From Gallionella capsiferriformans ES-2 (GTDB taxonomy: Bacteria; Pseudomonadota; Gammaproteobacteria; Burkholderiales; Gallionellaceae), in assembly GCF_000145255.1 (NCBI RefSeq), contig NC_014394.1, forward strand, positions 1,674,001-1,738,000: DNA of 64,000 bases. Direction: 5' to 3'. Shown here in pieces: positions 18,375 to 27,178 of this stretch. The position numbers and the translations under genes were made by a program. The first letter of the stretch is position 1. The number at the start of each line of letters is the position of its first letter. The notes beneath the pieces are model-generated. The model was not told where the DNA came from and did not search any database. It saw nothing but the letters and a program-made list of their open reading frames with translations.

Positions 18375-19364
18375 TTATTTCAACATCTCTGCCGTGATCA
18401 GCCTAGCATCAACCAGCACCTGTTCTGGAACGACATCAGCGTTCACCAGTCGGATAGCGGTCTGAACCCCCTGATAGCCCTGCTCCGCAGCCTGCTGATC
18501 CATCGTCGAGGTCATCTTGCCCTGATGAATCGCAAGTTTGGCCTCCTCAAGCGCATCAAACCCTGCGACCAGAACCTTAGTCTTGCCGCTCTCCTGAAGG
18601 TATTTGACAACCCCGATGGCCATCATGTCGTTGGCACAAAACACCGCGCCTATATTCGGATGGTCGGCAAAGACATGCTTTGCCACCTCATAAGCCTCAT
18701 CGATTTTCCAGTTCGCGGTTTCCTGCGAGACGATGTGCAACTTGGGATTTTCCCGGAATGCACGCTCGGCACCGCGCTTGCGCTGATTGGCATTGTCCGC
18801 CGTGCGTATGCCTTCAAAGATTGCAACTTCCATCGGCTGAGTTATTTTATCCACCACAAACTTGGCCGAGAGATAAGCCGCCTGCTCGTTGTCCACACTG
18901 ATAAAGGGGATCGGTTTCATGCCAGCCGCTTTGACTGCATCGGGTTGCAATCGATTATCGATATTGACGACTTTGATACCAGCGTCCTGAGCCTTTTTGA
19001 GAACTGCTACTAGCCTTAAAGAGTCCCCCGGCGCGATCACGATCGCGTTAACTTTAGCTTCAATCTGATTTTCAACCAGTTGGATTTGCTGCTCGATGGA
19101 GGTTTCCTGAGTCGCCGTCATGACTTGCAAATCAATGCCGGTTTCCTGCTGCGCCTTGCGCGCACCCTTTTCCATTTCGATAAAAAATGGATTGGTCAGC
19201 GTCTTCATGATCAAGGCGATACGGATTTGCGACGGACTGGCAGGCGTATGTTTATCTGCATCCACTGTAGCCACCACACTAGTCACCGAGTGCGTAGATT
19301 CACCGCATGCCACCAAAAACAATGAACACAAACAAACCCCCAGAAATGGGTACGCTCTCATCAC
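18375..19364 (-). CDS. Periplasmic sugar-binding lipoprotein, RbsB-like
   Basis: A 329-residue lipoprotein. The lipobox LVAC (residues 17-20) marks lipid attachment at Cys20. The mature part is a ribose-type periplasmic binding protein (IALIMKTLTNPFFIEMEKGA, AIVIAPGDSLRLVAVL, GAVFCANDMMAIGVV, MTSTMDQQAAEQGYQG). Residue +2 after Cys is Gly and +3 Glu, so its final membrane is not clear. It is the first gene of the cluster and is followed at once by a Cache-GGDEF protein. There is no transporter. By analogy with LuxP-LuxQ and NspS-MbaA it may be a ligand-binding partner of the cyclase. Confidence 0.88.
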   Translation of the reverse strand: MMRAYPFLGVCLCSLFLVACGESTHSVTSVVATVDADKHTPASPSQIRIALIMKTLTNPFFIEMEKGARKAQQETGIDLQVMTATQETSIEQQIQLVENQIEAKVNAIVIAPGDSLRLVAVLKKAQDAGIKVVNIDNRLQPDAVKAAGMKPIPFISVDNEQAAYLSAKFVVDKITQPMEVAIFEGIRTADNANQRKRGAERAFRENPKLHIVSQETANWKIDEAYEVAKHVFADHPNIGAVFCANDMMAIGVVKYLQESGKTKVLVAGFDALEEAKLAIHQGKMTSTMDQQAAEQGYQGVQTAIRLVNADVVPEQVLVDARLITAEMLK

Positions 19365-19813
19365 CCTCTCCCCTGTGCGCTAGACAATCTAACGTTGCCT
19401 TAACGACTCTATTCTGAACCTTCCACAAGGATTTTTCCAGAGCTAAGCCAAAATATTTCAAAAATTACGCTGCATCACCATTTTGAAGACAGATGATGGG
19501 CAGTTTTGTGGCGAGTAATTACAATCTACAAATTGGAAACATCACATGATTACACGCCACGTACAACTGTTTTCTTGAAACTAATACAGTCGCAGTACGG
19601 TTTCATTGATACACCGCCTGTAAGCGGATTTTTCGCAGCCCAATATTTTGGCCACTTCGAACCAGTTATTCGTGAATGCGAGCAATCGAGACATGCTGGA
19701 AGTTCAACGATAAATTGAGGGGCCGGCCACTACGGGTCCGTGAAAATGCTCAGTCGAGTGGCGGGCATGATGCGGTTTGCCGACATTAACGGGAGCACTT
19801 GCCGTTTTTCATT
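19365..19813. other. Gene-poor stretch upstream of the c-di-GMP cluster
   Basis: About 450 bases without a convincing gene. A 70-codon plus-strand reading frame (19506-19718) has no recognisable motif and no good ribosome binding site. The right-hand promoter of the minus-strand cluster must lie here, close to 19365-19450, but I could not single out a -35/-10 pair with confidence. Confidence 0.4.
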
Positions 19814-20065
19814 CTACCCGCCTTGCGTCAATTGCATTTCGAACAATTCAATCGGCACGGGCTTGCCAAACAGATAGCCCTGATATTGCATACAACCTTT
19901 GTCCTGCAGCAACCTGTGCTGGTTTTCCGTTTCGACGCCTTCCGCGATCACCTCTAATCCCAGACTTTGCGCCATCGCGATGATGGTATGCACGATAGTC
20001 AGATCGCTACTATCGGTTTCGATGTCGCGAACGAACGACTGATCAATTTTGAGTTGGTCTATGGG
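19814..20065 (-). pseudogene. 3' remnant of an EAL-domain gene
   Basis: The minus strand encodes the last part of an EAL phosphodiesterase: PIDQLKIDQSFVRDI, VIAEGVETENQ and MQYQGYLFGKPVP are the standard C-terminal EAL motifs. An in-frame TAA stands immediately before the first conserved codons, and the EAL motif and the first two thirds of the domain are missing. The break at about 20066 coincides with a plus-strand HD-GYP-like remnant. It is clearly a truncated gene. Confidence 0.85.
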
Positions 20066-20169
20066 CACTTAAGGAAATCTTTGACCATCGCGAAACCTCA
20101 TATGATGCTTCCGTCGTAGACGCGTTGCTAAAGATGCTACGCGAGAAGGGATATCAGCTTCCATCCTGA
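20059..20169 (+). pseudogene. 3' remnant resembling the end of an HD-GYP gene
   Basis: The plus strand reads about 36 codons to a TGA at 20167-20169: LKEIFDHRETSYDASVVDAL, then LKMLREKGYQLPS. The pattern of an aspartate/phenylalanine-rich turn, then VVDALLKML, matches the C-terminal end of HD-GYP c-di-GMP phosphodiesterases or related HD proteins. There is no upstream part; it abuts the oppositely oriented EAL remnant. The assignment is by eye. Confidence 0.45.
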
Positions 20170-20183
20170 TTTAAAATCGATGC
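20169..20183. repeat. 15-bp direct repeat, left copy
   Basis: The 15 bases atttaaaatcgatgc occur here and again at 20429-20443. The copies flank a 245-base gene-free stretch between the HD-GYP remnant and fabG, and could mark a deletion or insertion boundary. Confidence 0.6.
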
Positions 20184-20410
20184 TGAAACTTTCGGCATCA
20201 TTGTTGCGGGCAGGAACGATAGTGAGGATGCGTTTAATCTTCACCATGACAGCACGGAGAAGTTATTCAAAATAAGTTTGGCGTTTGTGAAGCTAGTTTT
20301 TCGCTAAGAGCGTTATCTGGATTTGGGATATGCCTTCTGTTTTTGCAACAGAATGATAACAGGTGAGTTTTTGAATTAATTTAAGCGCCGATTTCGGCCA
20401 ACCAGCGACT

Positions 20411-20445
20411 GCGCATCGATTTCAGTGCATTTAAAATCGATGCGC
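20411..20445. repeat. 12-bp perfect inverted repeat containing ATCGAT
   Basis: The arms gcgcatcgattt (20411-20422) and aaatcgatgcgc (20434-20445) enclose an 11-base loop. It overlaps the right copy of the 15-bp direct repeat and lies 24 bases beyond the fabG stop. It has no T-run on either strand, so an ordinary Rho-independent terminator is unlikely. Confidence 0.6.
20429..20443. repeat. 15-bp direct repeat, right copy
   Basis: Second copy of atttaaaatcgatgc (first at 20169-20183). It is embedded in the inverted repeat next to the fabG stop. Confidence 0.6.
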
Positions 20446-20468
20446 AATCCTGAAAATCCACGCACACC

Positions 20469-21212
20469 CTATTCCATGTACATACCACCGTTTACATGCA
20501 GCGTGACGCCGGTAATGTAAGCAGCTGTGGGACCTGCGAGAAAGCCAACGGCGGCGGCAATATCGGCAGGCTGCCCCAGGCGTTTCAACGGCACATGCTC
20601 GACCAGCTTTGCGCGCTGCTCATCGCCCAAGGCATGCGTCATATCGGTATCGATAAAGCCCGGCGCGACGCAATTCACGGTAATGTTGCGGCTGCCGATT
20701 TCCTGCGCCAGTGACTTGGTAAAGCCGATCATGCCGGCCTTGGACGCTGCGTAATTAGCCTGTCCGGGATTACCCATGCTGCCCACTACCGACGAGATAC
20801 TGATGATGCGCCCTGTCCGCGCCTTCATCATCGCGCGCAGCACCGCACGTGACAGACGGAAGACAGACTTTAAGTTGGTCGCGATGACATCATCCCACTC
20901 GTCATCGGTCATGCGCGCGAGCAGATTGTCGCGGGTGATGCCGGCGTTATTCACCAGTATGGAGATTTCACCATACTGTTTGCGCAGTTCACCCAAAACC
21001 TGCTCGGTCTGAGGTACATCGTTAACGTTCAGCGCATAGCCCTGACCTTTAATCCCGGCAGCTGCCAGATAATCGCTGATTGAAGCCGCGCCCTTATCCG
21101 AGGTGGCGGTACCAATCACGATCGCACCCTGACGCCCCAATTCCAGCGCAATAGCCTGACCGATGCCGCGAGAAGCACCGGTAACCAGCGCGATTTGTCC
21201 TTGTAATGTCAT
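20469..21212 (-). CDS. fabG: 3-oxoacyl-[acyl-carrier-protein] reductase
   Basis: A 247-residue short-chain dehydrogenase that reduces 3-oxoacyl-ACP with NADPH in each cycle of fatty-acid synthesis. The cofactor motif TGASRGIG, the NNAG motif, and the catalytic Ser, Tyr and Lys (SISSVVGS, YAASKAG) are all present. The ATG at 21212 is spaced seven bases from AAAGGA and is preferred over the ATG at 21218. It ends the yceD-rpmF-plsX-fabH-fabD-fabG run; the usual following acpP is missing. Confidence 0.96.
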   Translation of the reverse strand: MTLQGQIALVTGASRGIGQAIALELGRQGAIVIGTATSDKGAASISDYLAAAGIKGQGYALNVNDVPQTEQVLGELRKQYGEISILVNNAGITRDNLLARMTDDEWDDVIATNLKSVFRLSRAVLRAMMKARTGRIISISSVVGSMGNPGQANYAASKAGMIGFTKSLAQEIGSRNITVNCVAPGFIDTDMTHALGDEQRAKLVEHVPLKRLGQPADIAAAVGFLAGPTAAYITGVTLHVNGGMYME

Positions 21213-21222
21213 GTTCATTCCT

Positions 21223-22155
21223 TTATGCGAGAGTCGTTAGCGCCAGTGTCAATGCGGCACCGTCGTTGATGGCTAATGCCTGCTGACTGGTATCGATACG
21301 CTTATTGAGTCCTGCCAATACCCTACCCGGCGCGCACTCGACATTATGTGTGATACCCAGCTTGCCGAATTCCAGTACGGTTTCGACCCAGCGTACCGGT
21401 GAATACAACTGACGCACCAGCGCATCTTTGATCTTGTCGGCATCGCTGTAGGCGGCGACATCGGCGTTATGCAGCACAGCAATGACAGGAGAGACGATCG
21501 CAACGTCAGCAAGATAGGCGCGCAACTGACTCGCAGCGCCCGTCAACAGACTGCAATGCGATGGAACGCTCATCGGCAGCATGATCGCGCGTTTGGCGCC
21601 GCGCGCCTTGGCCAGTTCCATGCCGCGCTCAACCGCAGCGCGATTGCCCGCGATTACCACCTGCCCCGGAGAATTGTAATTGACGGCTTCGAGTACTTCA
21701 CCTTGCGCGCCTTCGAGGCACACGGCACGCACCGCTTCATCGTCCAGCCCCAAGATCGCGGCAATACCGCCCACGCCTTCAGGCACGGCGTGCTGCATGC
21801 ATTCTGCACGGTAACGCACCAGCGGCAGCGCATCGGCAAAGCTCAGCGCACCTGCGGCAACCAGTGCGGTGTATTCGCCCAGACTGTGTCCCGCCATCAT
21901 GGCAGGCGTCGCGCCGTTCTGAGACTGCCAGGCGCGATAAACAGCGACCCCTGCGGTCAGCATCAGCGGCTGCGTATTCACGGTCGAATTGAGTTCGGCA
22001 TCCGTACCTTCCTGTATCAACTGCCAAAGGTCCTGCTGCAAAACGTCAGAAGCTTCAGCGAACGTGTCGCGCACGACCGGAAAATCGGCATAGCCGTTCA
22101 TCATGCCGCGCGATTGAGAACCCTGACCGGGAAATACGAAAGCGAATTTAGTCAT
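21223..22155 (-). CDS. fabD: Malonyl-CoA-[acyl-carrier-protein] transacylase
   Basis: A 310-residue enzyme that loads malonyl groups onto ACP. The N-terminus FAFVFPGQGSQ and the active-site motif GHSLGEYTAL carry the oxyanion-hole residues and nucleophilic Ser; the catalytic His is in VPSHCSLLTGA. The length is normal for FabD. It lies between fabH and fabG on the same strand, with a short gap of about 110 bases upstream holding a tandem repeat. Confidence 0.97.
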   Translation of the reverse strand: MTKFAFVFPGQGSQSRGMMNGYADFPVVRDTFAEASDVLQQDLWQLIQEGTDAELNSTVNTQPLMLTAGVAVYRAWQSQNGATPAMMAGHSLGEYTALVAAGALSFADALPLVRYRAECMQHAVPEGVGGIAAILGLDDEAVRAVCLEGAQGEVLEAVNYNSPGQVVIAGNRAAVERGMELAKARGAKRAIMLPMSVPSHCSLLTGAASQLRAYLADVAIVSPVIAVLHNADVAAYSDADKIKDALVRQLYSPVRWVETVLEFGKLGITHNVECAPGRVLAGLNKRIDTSQQALAINDGAALTLALTTLA

Positions 22156-22200
22156 TTTAGAATCAGTCGTAAGTTTATAGACGTAAGTTAGTAGTCGTAA

Positions 22201-22225
22201 GTGGGAAGTGGGAAGTGGGAAGTGG
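22201..22225. repeat. 7-bp tandem repeat (gtgggaa, about 3.6 copies)
   Basis: Consecutive gtgggaa units fill 22201-22225 between fabD and fabH, next to imperfect copies of gtcgtaagt (22168-22200). This kind of slippage-prone intergenic repeat can change length without harming a gene. Confidence 0.75.
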
Positions 22226-22268
22226 ATAGTTGTTTTGTACTAACAACTGACGACTTCCAACTATCTAT

Positions 22269-23228
22269 CTACCATTTGAGCAGAACCGCACCCCAGGTAA
22301 ATCCGCCGCCGATCGCTTCGAGCAATACGTGTTGTCCGGCCTTGATCCGCCCGTCGCGTACCGCGGCATCGAGTGCCAGCGGAATGGAGGCCGATGAGGT
22401 ATTGCCGTGATTGGCCACCGTAACCACCACATTATCGAGACTCAAGCCCAGCTTTTTAGCGGTCGCTTCGATGATGCGGATATTGGCCTGATGCGGCACC
22501 AGCCAGTCGATGTCGCTGCCCTTTAAGCCCGCGATGGTCAGCACTTCGTCAACCACACGGCTCAACACAGTCACGGCAAATTTGAATACCGCCTGCCCTT
22601 CCATGCGAATAAACGGATCGCCTTGCACTACGCCATCGGACACCGTGCCGTCCACGCGCAACAAGGCGTGATGTTGACCATCCGAATGCAGTCTGGAGGC
22701 CAAAATTCCCGGCTCGCTGCTGGCCTGCAAAATTACCGCGCCCGCGCCATCGCCGAACAGAACGCAGGTCGTACGATCTTTCCAGTCCAGAATCCGCGAC
22801 ATGATTTCAGCGCCGACCACCAGCACGGTTTTGGCCTGTCCGCCACGGATATACAGATCGGCGGTATTGAGTGCGTAGACGAAACCGCCACAGACGGCCT
22901 GCATATCGAATGCCGCGCCACCATTTTTGATGCCAAGCTTATCTTGCAGGATACAGGCGGTACTGGGGAAAATTTTGTCAGGACAGGTCGTCGCCACGAT
23001 AATCAGATCGATGTCTGACGCCTCGATGCCCGCCATCTCAATCGCGCGCAGACTCGCATGCAGGGCCAGATCGCTGGTCACCTCATCATCGGCCGCAATA
23101 TGCCGTTCATGAATGCCGCTACGCGAAACGATCCATTCATCCGTCGTATCGACAAACTTTTCCAGATCGAAATTGCTCAGCGTTTTAACTGGCAGGTAAC
23201 TGCCGGTACCGATAATTTTTGCATGCAT
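22269..23228 (-). CDS. fabH: 3-oxoacyl-[acyl-carrier-protein] synthase III
   Basis: A 319-residue condensing enzyme that starts fatty-acid synthesis from acetyl-CoA and malonyl-ACP. The catalytic triad is visible: Cys in [10 protein letters not shown], His in VPHQANIRI and Asn in NHGNTSSAS. The start [13 protein letters not shown] at 23228 shares its first base with the plsX stop (TAATG) and has GGGAG upstream, which rules out the longer frame from 23300. Translational coupling to plsX is likely. Confidence 0.97.
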   Translation of the reverse strand: MHAKIIGTGSYLPVKTLSNFDLEKFVDTTDEWIVSRSGIHERHIAADDEVTSDLALHASLRAIEMAGIEASDIDLIIVATTCPDKIFPSTACILQDKLGIKNGGAAFDMQAVCGGFVYALNTADLYIRGGQAKTVLVVGAEIMSRILDWKDRTTCVLFGDGAGAVILQASSEPGILASRLHSDGQHHALLRVDGTVSDGVVQGDPFIRMEGQAVFKFAVTVLSRVVDEVLTIAGLKGSDIDWLVPHQANIRIIEATAKKLGLSLDNVVVTVANHGNTSSASIPLALDAAVRDGRIKAGQHVLLEAIGGGFTWGAVLLKW

Positions 23229-24274
23229 TACGACACTCCCTGGGGGGTATTTTGACGCTGGTTGTGCCACTTTTCGATATGTTCGCTGATGTGCTGCCAC
23301 ATATTTTCGCGGGCTTCCTCAGCGGCTTTTTCAATCGCACAGCCAAAGGCGAATACATCCGCCGAACCGTGGCTCTTCACCACAATGCCGCGCAGGCCCA
23401 ATAAACTTGCGCCATTGTAACGCCGGTGATCCAGTCTGTGCTTGAAAGCACGGAGTACGGGCATGGAAACCAGCGCGGCAAATTTGGTATAAAGATTCTG
23501 GGTAAAGCCTTCTTTGAGGAAACCGCCCATCATCTTGGCGACCCCTTCGGCCGTTTTGAGGGCGACATTGCCGACGAAACCATCGCAGACAACGAGATCC
23601 GTCACCCCGTTGAAAATATCATTGCCTTCGACGTTACCGTAAAAGTTAAGATCGCTCTCGCGCAGCAACAACGCCGCCTGTTTGACGATCTCGTTACCCT
23701 TGATATCTTCAGAACCGATATTGAGCAGGCCGACTGTAGGATTGGGTTTGTGCTCGAGCGCGGTGACCAGGGTTGCCCCCATCATGGCAAATTGCAGCAG
23801 ATGTTCCGCGCTGCAATCGGTATTCGCACCCAGATCAAGCATACAGACCTGACCATTTTTAGTCGGCAGATAGGAGGCGATCGCCGGACGATCGATGCCG
23901 GGAATCGTCTTGAGCACATAGCGTGCCGTTGCCATCAGCGCCCCCGTATTGCCGGCGCTAATGCAGGCGGACGCCGTTCCGTCCTTGACCAGATTAATGG
24001 CAACGCGCATCGACGAGTCCTTTTTACCGCGCAGCGCCGATTGCGGCTGCTCATCCATACCGACGACCTGAGTTGCTGCATGTACACGCAGACGATCGCC
24101 GAATTGAGCGGTTTTGACCCCGATAGCTTGCAACTGGGTATGTATTGCGTCGGGATTGCCTACCAGAATGATGGTATCGCGAGGATACTGCTTCAGATAT
24201 TTAACGGCGGCTGGGATAGTAACTGAGGCACCGTGGTCGCCCCCCATCGCATCTATAGCTAATGTGACATCCAC
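23228..24274 (-). CDS. plsX: Phosphate acyltransferase
   Basis: A 348-residue PlsX that converts acyl-ACP to acyl-phosphate for phospholipid synthesis. The N-terminus [14 protein letters not shown] and the inner motifs [16 protein letters not shown] and [13 protein letters not shown] are family hallmarks. I propose a GTG start at 24274 with AAGGA eight bases upstream; the only earlier in-frame option, at 24304, is a TTG without a clear Shine-Dalgarno sequence. It overlaps fabH by one base and follows rpmF. Confidence 0.95.
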   Translation of the reverse strand: MDVTLAIDAMGGDHGASVTIPAAVKYLKQYPRDTIILVGNPDAIHTQLQAIGVKTAQFGDRLRVHAATQVVGMDEQPQSALRGKKDSSMRVAINLVKDGTASACISAGNTGALMATARYVLKTIPGIDRPAIASYLPTKNGQVCMLDLGANTDCSAEHLLQFAMMGATLVTALEHKPNPTVGLLNIGSEDIKGNEIVKQAALLLRESDLNFYGNVEGNDIFNGVTDLVVCDGFVGNVALKTAEGVAKMMGGFLKEGFTQNLYTKFAALVSMPVLRAFKHRLDHRRYNGASLLGLRGIVVKSHGSADVFAFGCAIEKAAEEARENMWQHISEHIEKWHNQRQNTPQGVS

Positions 24275-24366
24275 TAAAGTGTCCTTGGCGATGAATTCAG
24301 ACAAATCTAAATCCGATAGAAATGAAAACGCAGCCGACGAATCGGCTGCGCTGTAGACATTAGGAC

Positions 24367-24546
24367 TTAGTCAGCCTTAGTCTTTACTACTTTTCTGCCG
24401 CGATAAAAACCAGTCGGGCTGATGTGGTGACGCAAATGATTTTCGCCGGTGGTAGGCTCAATTGCCAGCGCCGGTGTTGTCAAAAAATCATGGGCGCGAT
24501 GCATACCACGCTTGGATGGGGATTTTTTATTCTGCTGAACTGCCAT
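24367..24546 (-). CDS. rpmF: 50S ribosomal protein L32
   Basis: A 59-residue protein on the minus strand that begins [20 protein letters not shown] and continues with the conserved [15 protein letters not shown]. This is bacterial L32 without zinc-binding cysteines. It lies between yceD and plsX, its usual place. A Shine-Dalgarno-like AAGGAGTAA precedes the ATG. Confidence 0.96.
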   Translation of the reverse strand: MAVQQNKKSPSKRGMHRAHDFLTTPALAIEPTTGENHLRHHISPTGFYRGRKVVKTKAD

Positions 24547-24571
24547 GCTATTACTCCTTGGATAAACCTGA

Positions 24572-25066
24572 TTATTTACGTTTCAATTTCATTAAAGCTG
24601 CAAAAGGATGGGTTTCATCCATTTGCTTTTCTTCTTCCTCTGCCATCTGACAATCGCCAAGCTCGTGTCTCGGTGCAATTGGCAAGCCTAACAGAATCTC
24701 GTCTTCCAGCAGCGCCAGCACATCCAGATGCGCCTCTGCCAGAATACCTTCAAACTCTTCTTCCTCGTCGTCCAATTCATCCAGACTAGCCTGATCGCAC
24801 AACAACAAGCGCGCTTCATGCTGCACCGCATAATCAAGACCATGCAGACAACGCTGGCAACGCAACTGACAACCGCCTTCGATACTGACATCCAAAATCG
24901 GACGCCTCTGACTATCTACGCCGCCCTTCAGGATAAAATGCAAAGTTCCTTGCGGATTATCCAGCACATCGAGCAAACGCGGCAACTCAGCAACAGGCAC
25001 TTGCGCGTCTATTTGCTTGCCGTTTTCGGCGAAATCCAAGCTATCGATAAAAGGTCGTGCGTACAT
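24572..25066 (-). CDS. yceD: YceD/DUF177 family protein (23S rRNA accumulation protein)
   Basis: A 164-residue DUF177 protein. The paired cysteines in [14 protein letters not shown] and the acidic stretch [11 protein letters not shown] are typical, as is the C-terminal NPFAAL-like segment ([13 protein letters not shown]). The start [13 protein letters not shown] at 25066 matches the family; the longer frame to 25174 adds unrelated residues. It is cotranscribed with rpmF; YceD is known to affect 23S rRNA levels in E. coli. Confidence 0.93.
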   Translation of the reverse strand: MYARPFIDSLDFAENGKQIDAQVPVAELPRLLDVLDNPQGTLHFILKGGVDSQRRPILDVSIEGGCQLRCQRCLHGLDYAVQHEARLLLCDQASLDELDDEEEEFEGILAEAHLDVLALLEDEILLGLPIAPRHELGDCQMAEEEEKQMDETHPFAALMKLKRK

Positions 25067-25208
25067 GAGCCGCGCATGATATATTTTTCGGGCCTCTGTG
25101 TCAAAAATCCTGCCAAAAATATTGAAAATAGCTGTCTTTTCAATCGGACACAGGATTTTTCGGCCTGCGTGCACCTAATATTTACGTTATTTTTTCCAAG
25201 GAATCGAT

Positions 25209-25781
25209 TTGCTTGTCCTAGCCTCCACCTCGCCTTATCGCAGCGAACTGTTAAAGCGCCTGCAACTCCCTTTCGTCACAGCCTCTCCGGATATCGATGA
25301 AACACCGCGACAGGGGGAATCCGCGCGCGCCACTTCAGAGCGACTCTCACAAGAGAAGGCTCAAGCGGTAGCTGCCAATTACCCTGATGCACTCATCATC
25401 GGCTCGGATCAGGTGGCCTTGCTGGAGGGCAGGCAAATCGGCAAACCGCTCACGCACGAAAATGCAACCCGACAATTGCGCAGCATGAGCGGTAAAACCA
25501 CTACCTTTTATACTGCGCTCACCCTGCTCAACAGCCGCACGGGACAGATGCAGACCGCCGTTGCGGAAAATTTTGTCACGCTGCGCGACTTAAGCGACGA
25601 GGAAATTGAAGGCTATTTACTAAAAGAGCAGCCCTATCAGTGCGCCGGCAGCGCAAAATCAGAGGGGCTGGGCATCGCGCTGATGAGCAGCATGAGAGGC
25701 GATGACCCCAATGCACTGATTGGCCTGCCGTTAATATTGCTGCTTGACATGCTGCGCCGCGAAAACATAAAGCCATTCTAA
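25209..25781 (+). CDS. Maf-family nucleotide pyrophosphatase (7-methyl-GTP type)
   Basis: A 190-residue Maf/Ham1-superfamily enzyme. The start [14 protein letters not shown], the acidic site [12 protein letters not shown] and the [13 protein letters not shown] motif follow the YceF (7-methyl-GTP pyrophosphatase) subgroup, where the family Asp-Gln pair replaces the Asp-Thr of dTTP/UTP-specific Maf. The start codon is TTG at 25209, preceded by AAGGA. It faces away from yceD across a shared promoter region. Confidence 0.93.
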   Translation: MLVLASTSPYRSELLKRLQLPFVTASPDIDETPRQGESARATSERLSQEKAQAVAANYPDALIIGSDQVALLEGRQIGKPLTHENATRQLRSMSGKTTTFYTALTLLNSRTGQMQTAVAENFVTLRDLSDEEIEGYLLKEQPYQCAGSAKSEGLGIALMSSMRGDDPNALIGLPLILLLDMLRRENIKPF

Positions 25782-25782
25782 T

Positions 25783-26505
25783 ATGACACCTACACCGGGC
25801 ACACTCTTTCTTATCCCCTGCACGCTGGGCGACACCCCCGCCGAACAGGTTCTCCCCCAACACGTCATCAACGTTGCGCGCAGCCTGCAATACTATGTTG
25901 TAGAGCAACTCAAAACGGCAAGGCAGTTCTTATCTGCTTTGAAGCACGAACAGCCCATTCAGTCGCTGCACTTTGAAACGCTCAACGAACATACGGCGCC
26001 CGCAGAACTCTCAGCGCTGCTCTCACCACTGCTAGCCGGGCATGACGTTGGGATCATCTCTGAAGCGGGCTGCCCCGGCATTGCCGATCCGGGTGCCGCC
26101 CTTGTCGAGCTGGCTCACAAAAACGGCATACGCGTCATCCCGCTGGTCGGCCCCTCTTCTATCCTGCTCGCCCTGATGGCCTCCGGCATGAATGGACAGT
26201 GCTTCGCCTTTCACGGCTATTTGCCCATCAATGATGCAGACCGGAGCAAAGCGATCGCGCAACTGGAAGCTGAATCCGCCAGTCGCCGGCAAACGCAGTT
26301 GTTTATCGAAACCCCCTATCGGAACGACAAGCTGTTTCAAGCACTGCTGGCGAAATGTCAGCCGCGCACCCTGCTCTGCGTCGCAACCGATGTCAGCCTC
26401 GCGTCAGAGCAAATACAAACGCGCACCATACAGCAATGGAAATCTCAGCCTGCCCCGCAACTGAATAAGCGCCCCAGTCTGTTTTTACTGCTCGCAAACA
26501 AATAA
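25783..26505 (+). CDS. RsmI-like SAM-dependent methyltransferase
   Basis: A 240-residue tetrapyrrole-methylase-fold protein. GTLFLIPCTLGDTP at the start, SEAGCPGIADPGAALVELAH and LVGPSSILLALMASG are the RsmI-type motifs, and IETPYRNDKLF fits the RsmI loop. It is shorter than RsmI (about 285) and belongs to the RsmI-like group often found beside maf. The role is probably RNA methylation, without a known target. It starts two bases after the maf stop. Confidence 0.85.
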   Translation: MTPTPGTLFLIPCTLGDTPAEQVLPQHVINVARSLQYYVVEQLKTARQFLSALKHEQPIQSLHFETLNEHTAPAELSALLSPLLAGHDVGIISEAGCPGIADPGAALVELAHKNGIRVIPLVGPSSILLALMASGMNGQCFAFHGYLPINDADRSKAIAQLEAESASRRQTQLFIETPYRNDKLFQALLAKCQPRTLLCVATDVSLASEQIQTRTIQQWKSQPAPQLNKRPSLFLLLANK

Positions 26506-26591
26506 ATGACTCTCAAAGCGATTTTTTATTGCACGAAGAGTTGATCTCTGGTATTAAAGCGGACTTATTTTTTTCACGTTGGAGAAGTGCA

Positions 26592-27014
26592 ATGTCGCAA
26601 CTATCGCTAAAGCCCATCGCTCCCTATCAAGCAACCGAAGGCGAGCCTTACATGAATCAGAATCAGCGCGAGCATTTCCGCAATGTTCTGCAACAGATTA
26701 AATCGGGTCTGGGCGAGGACATAGATCGCACTGTGCATACGATGCAGGACGAAGCAACCGTATTTGCCGATCCTAACGACCGCGCGACACAAGAATCTGA
26801 CATCAGCCTGGAACTGCGTAACCGCGACCGCGAACGCAAGCTGATCAAAAAAATCAATGAAATGCTTAACAAAATCAATGCCGACGAATATGGCTATTGC
26901 GAAAACTGCGGGATTGAAATCGGTCTCGGTCGCTTAGAAGCGCGTCCAACAGCCACCCAGTGCATCGACTGCAAATCTCTCGATGAAATCAGAGAAAAGC
27001 AAATGGCGAAATAA
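26592..27014 (+). CDS. dksA: RNA polymerase-binding transcription factor DksA
   Basis: A 140-residue DksA. The coiled-coil tip with DPNDRATQES corresponds to the conserved tip aspartates, and the globular part has a four-Cys zinc finger (CENCG, then CIDC). The ATG at 26592 follows GGAGAAGTGCA; the frame upstream of it has no family match. It works with ppGpp at RNA polymerase to control rRNA and amino-acid promoters. It stands as its own unit, with a strong hairpin after the stop. Confidence 0.95.
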   Translation: MSQLSLKPIAPYQATEGEPYMNQNQREHFRNVLQQIKSGLGEDIDRTVHTMQDEATVFADPNDRATQESDISLELRNRDRERKLIKKINEMLNKINADEYGYCENCGIEIGLGRLEARPTATQCIDCKSLDEIREKQMAK

Positions 27015-27025
27015 TTTTCGCGCCC

Positions 27026-27058
27026 CGTTTTGGATGAAGCAAGGCTTCATCCAAAACG
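27026..27058. terminator. 15-bp perfect hairpin after dksA
   Basis: The arms cgttttggatgaagc (27026-27040) and gcttcatccaaaacg (27044-27058) pair perfectly around a 3-base loop. There is no clear T-run, so it may act as an mRNA 3' stabiliser or as a bidirectional terminator for the dksA transcript. Confidence 0.6.
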
Positions 27059-27178
27059 AATATCCATCCCGCATTAAAGCAACGGCTTCCCGCCTCGACG
27101 CATTAAAAATCCTGACTTTCAGGATTGATTAGTGCAAACTCTCCCCCATATTACTTGCGTAATTAAAAGGAGACCGTC

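Larger units (their letters stand above)
20170..20468. other. Gene-free stretch between c-di-GMP remnants and fabG
   Basis: No gene is supported. The stretch is bounded by 15-bp direct repeats and ends with a 12-bp perfect inverted repeat (20411-20445). In most proteobacteria acpP follows fabG at this position; it is not here. Confidence 0.5.

Noticed and set aside
19506..19718. 70-codon plus-strand frame in the gap right of the c-di-GMP cluster
   Set aside because: No motif, weak start region and no homologue that I recognise; composition does not stand out from the gap.
22201..22225. Regulatory repeat controlling fabD
   Set aside because: The 7-bp tandem repeat looks like slippage in non-coding sequence; no protein-binding symmetry is seen.
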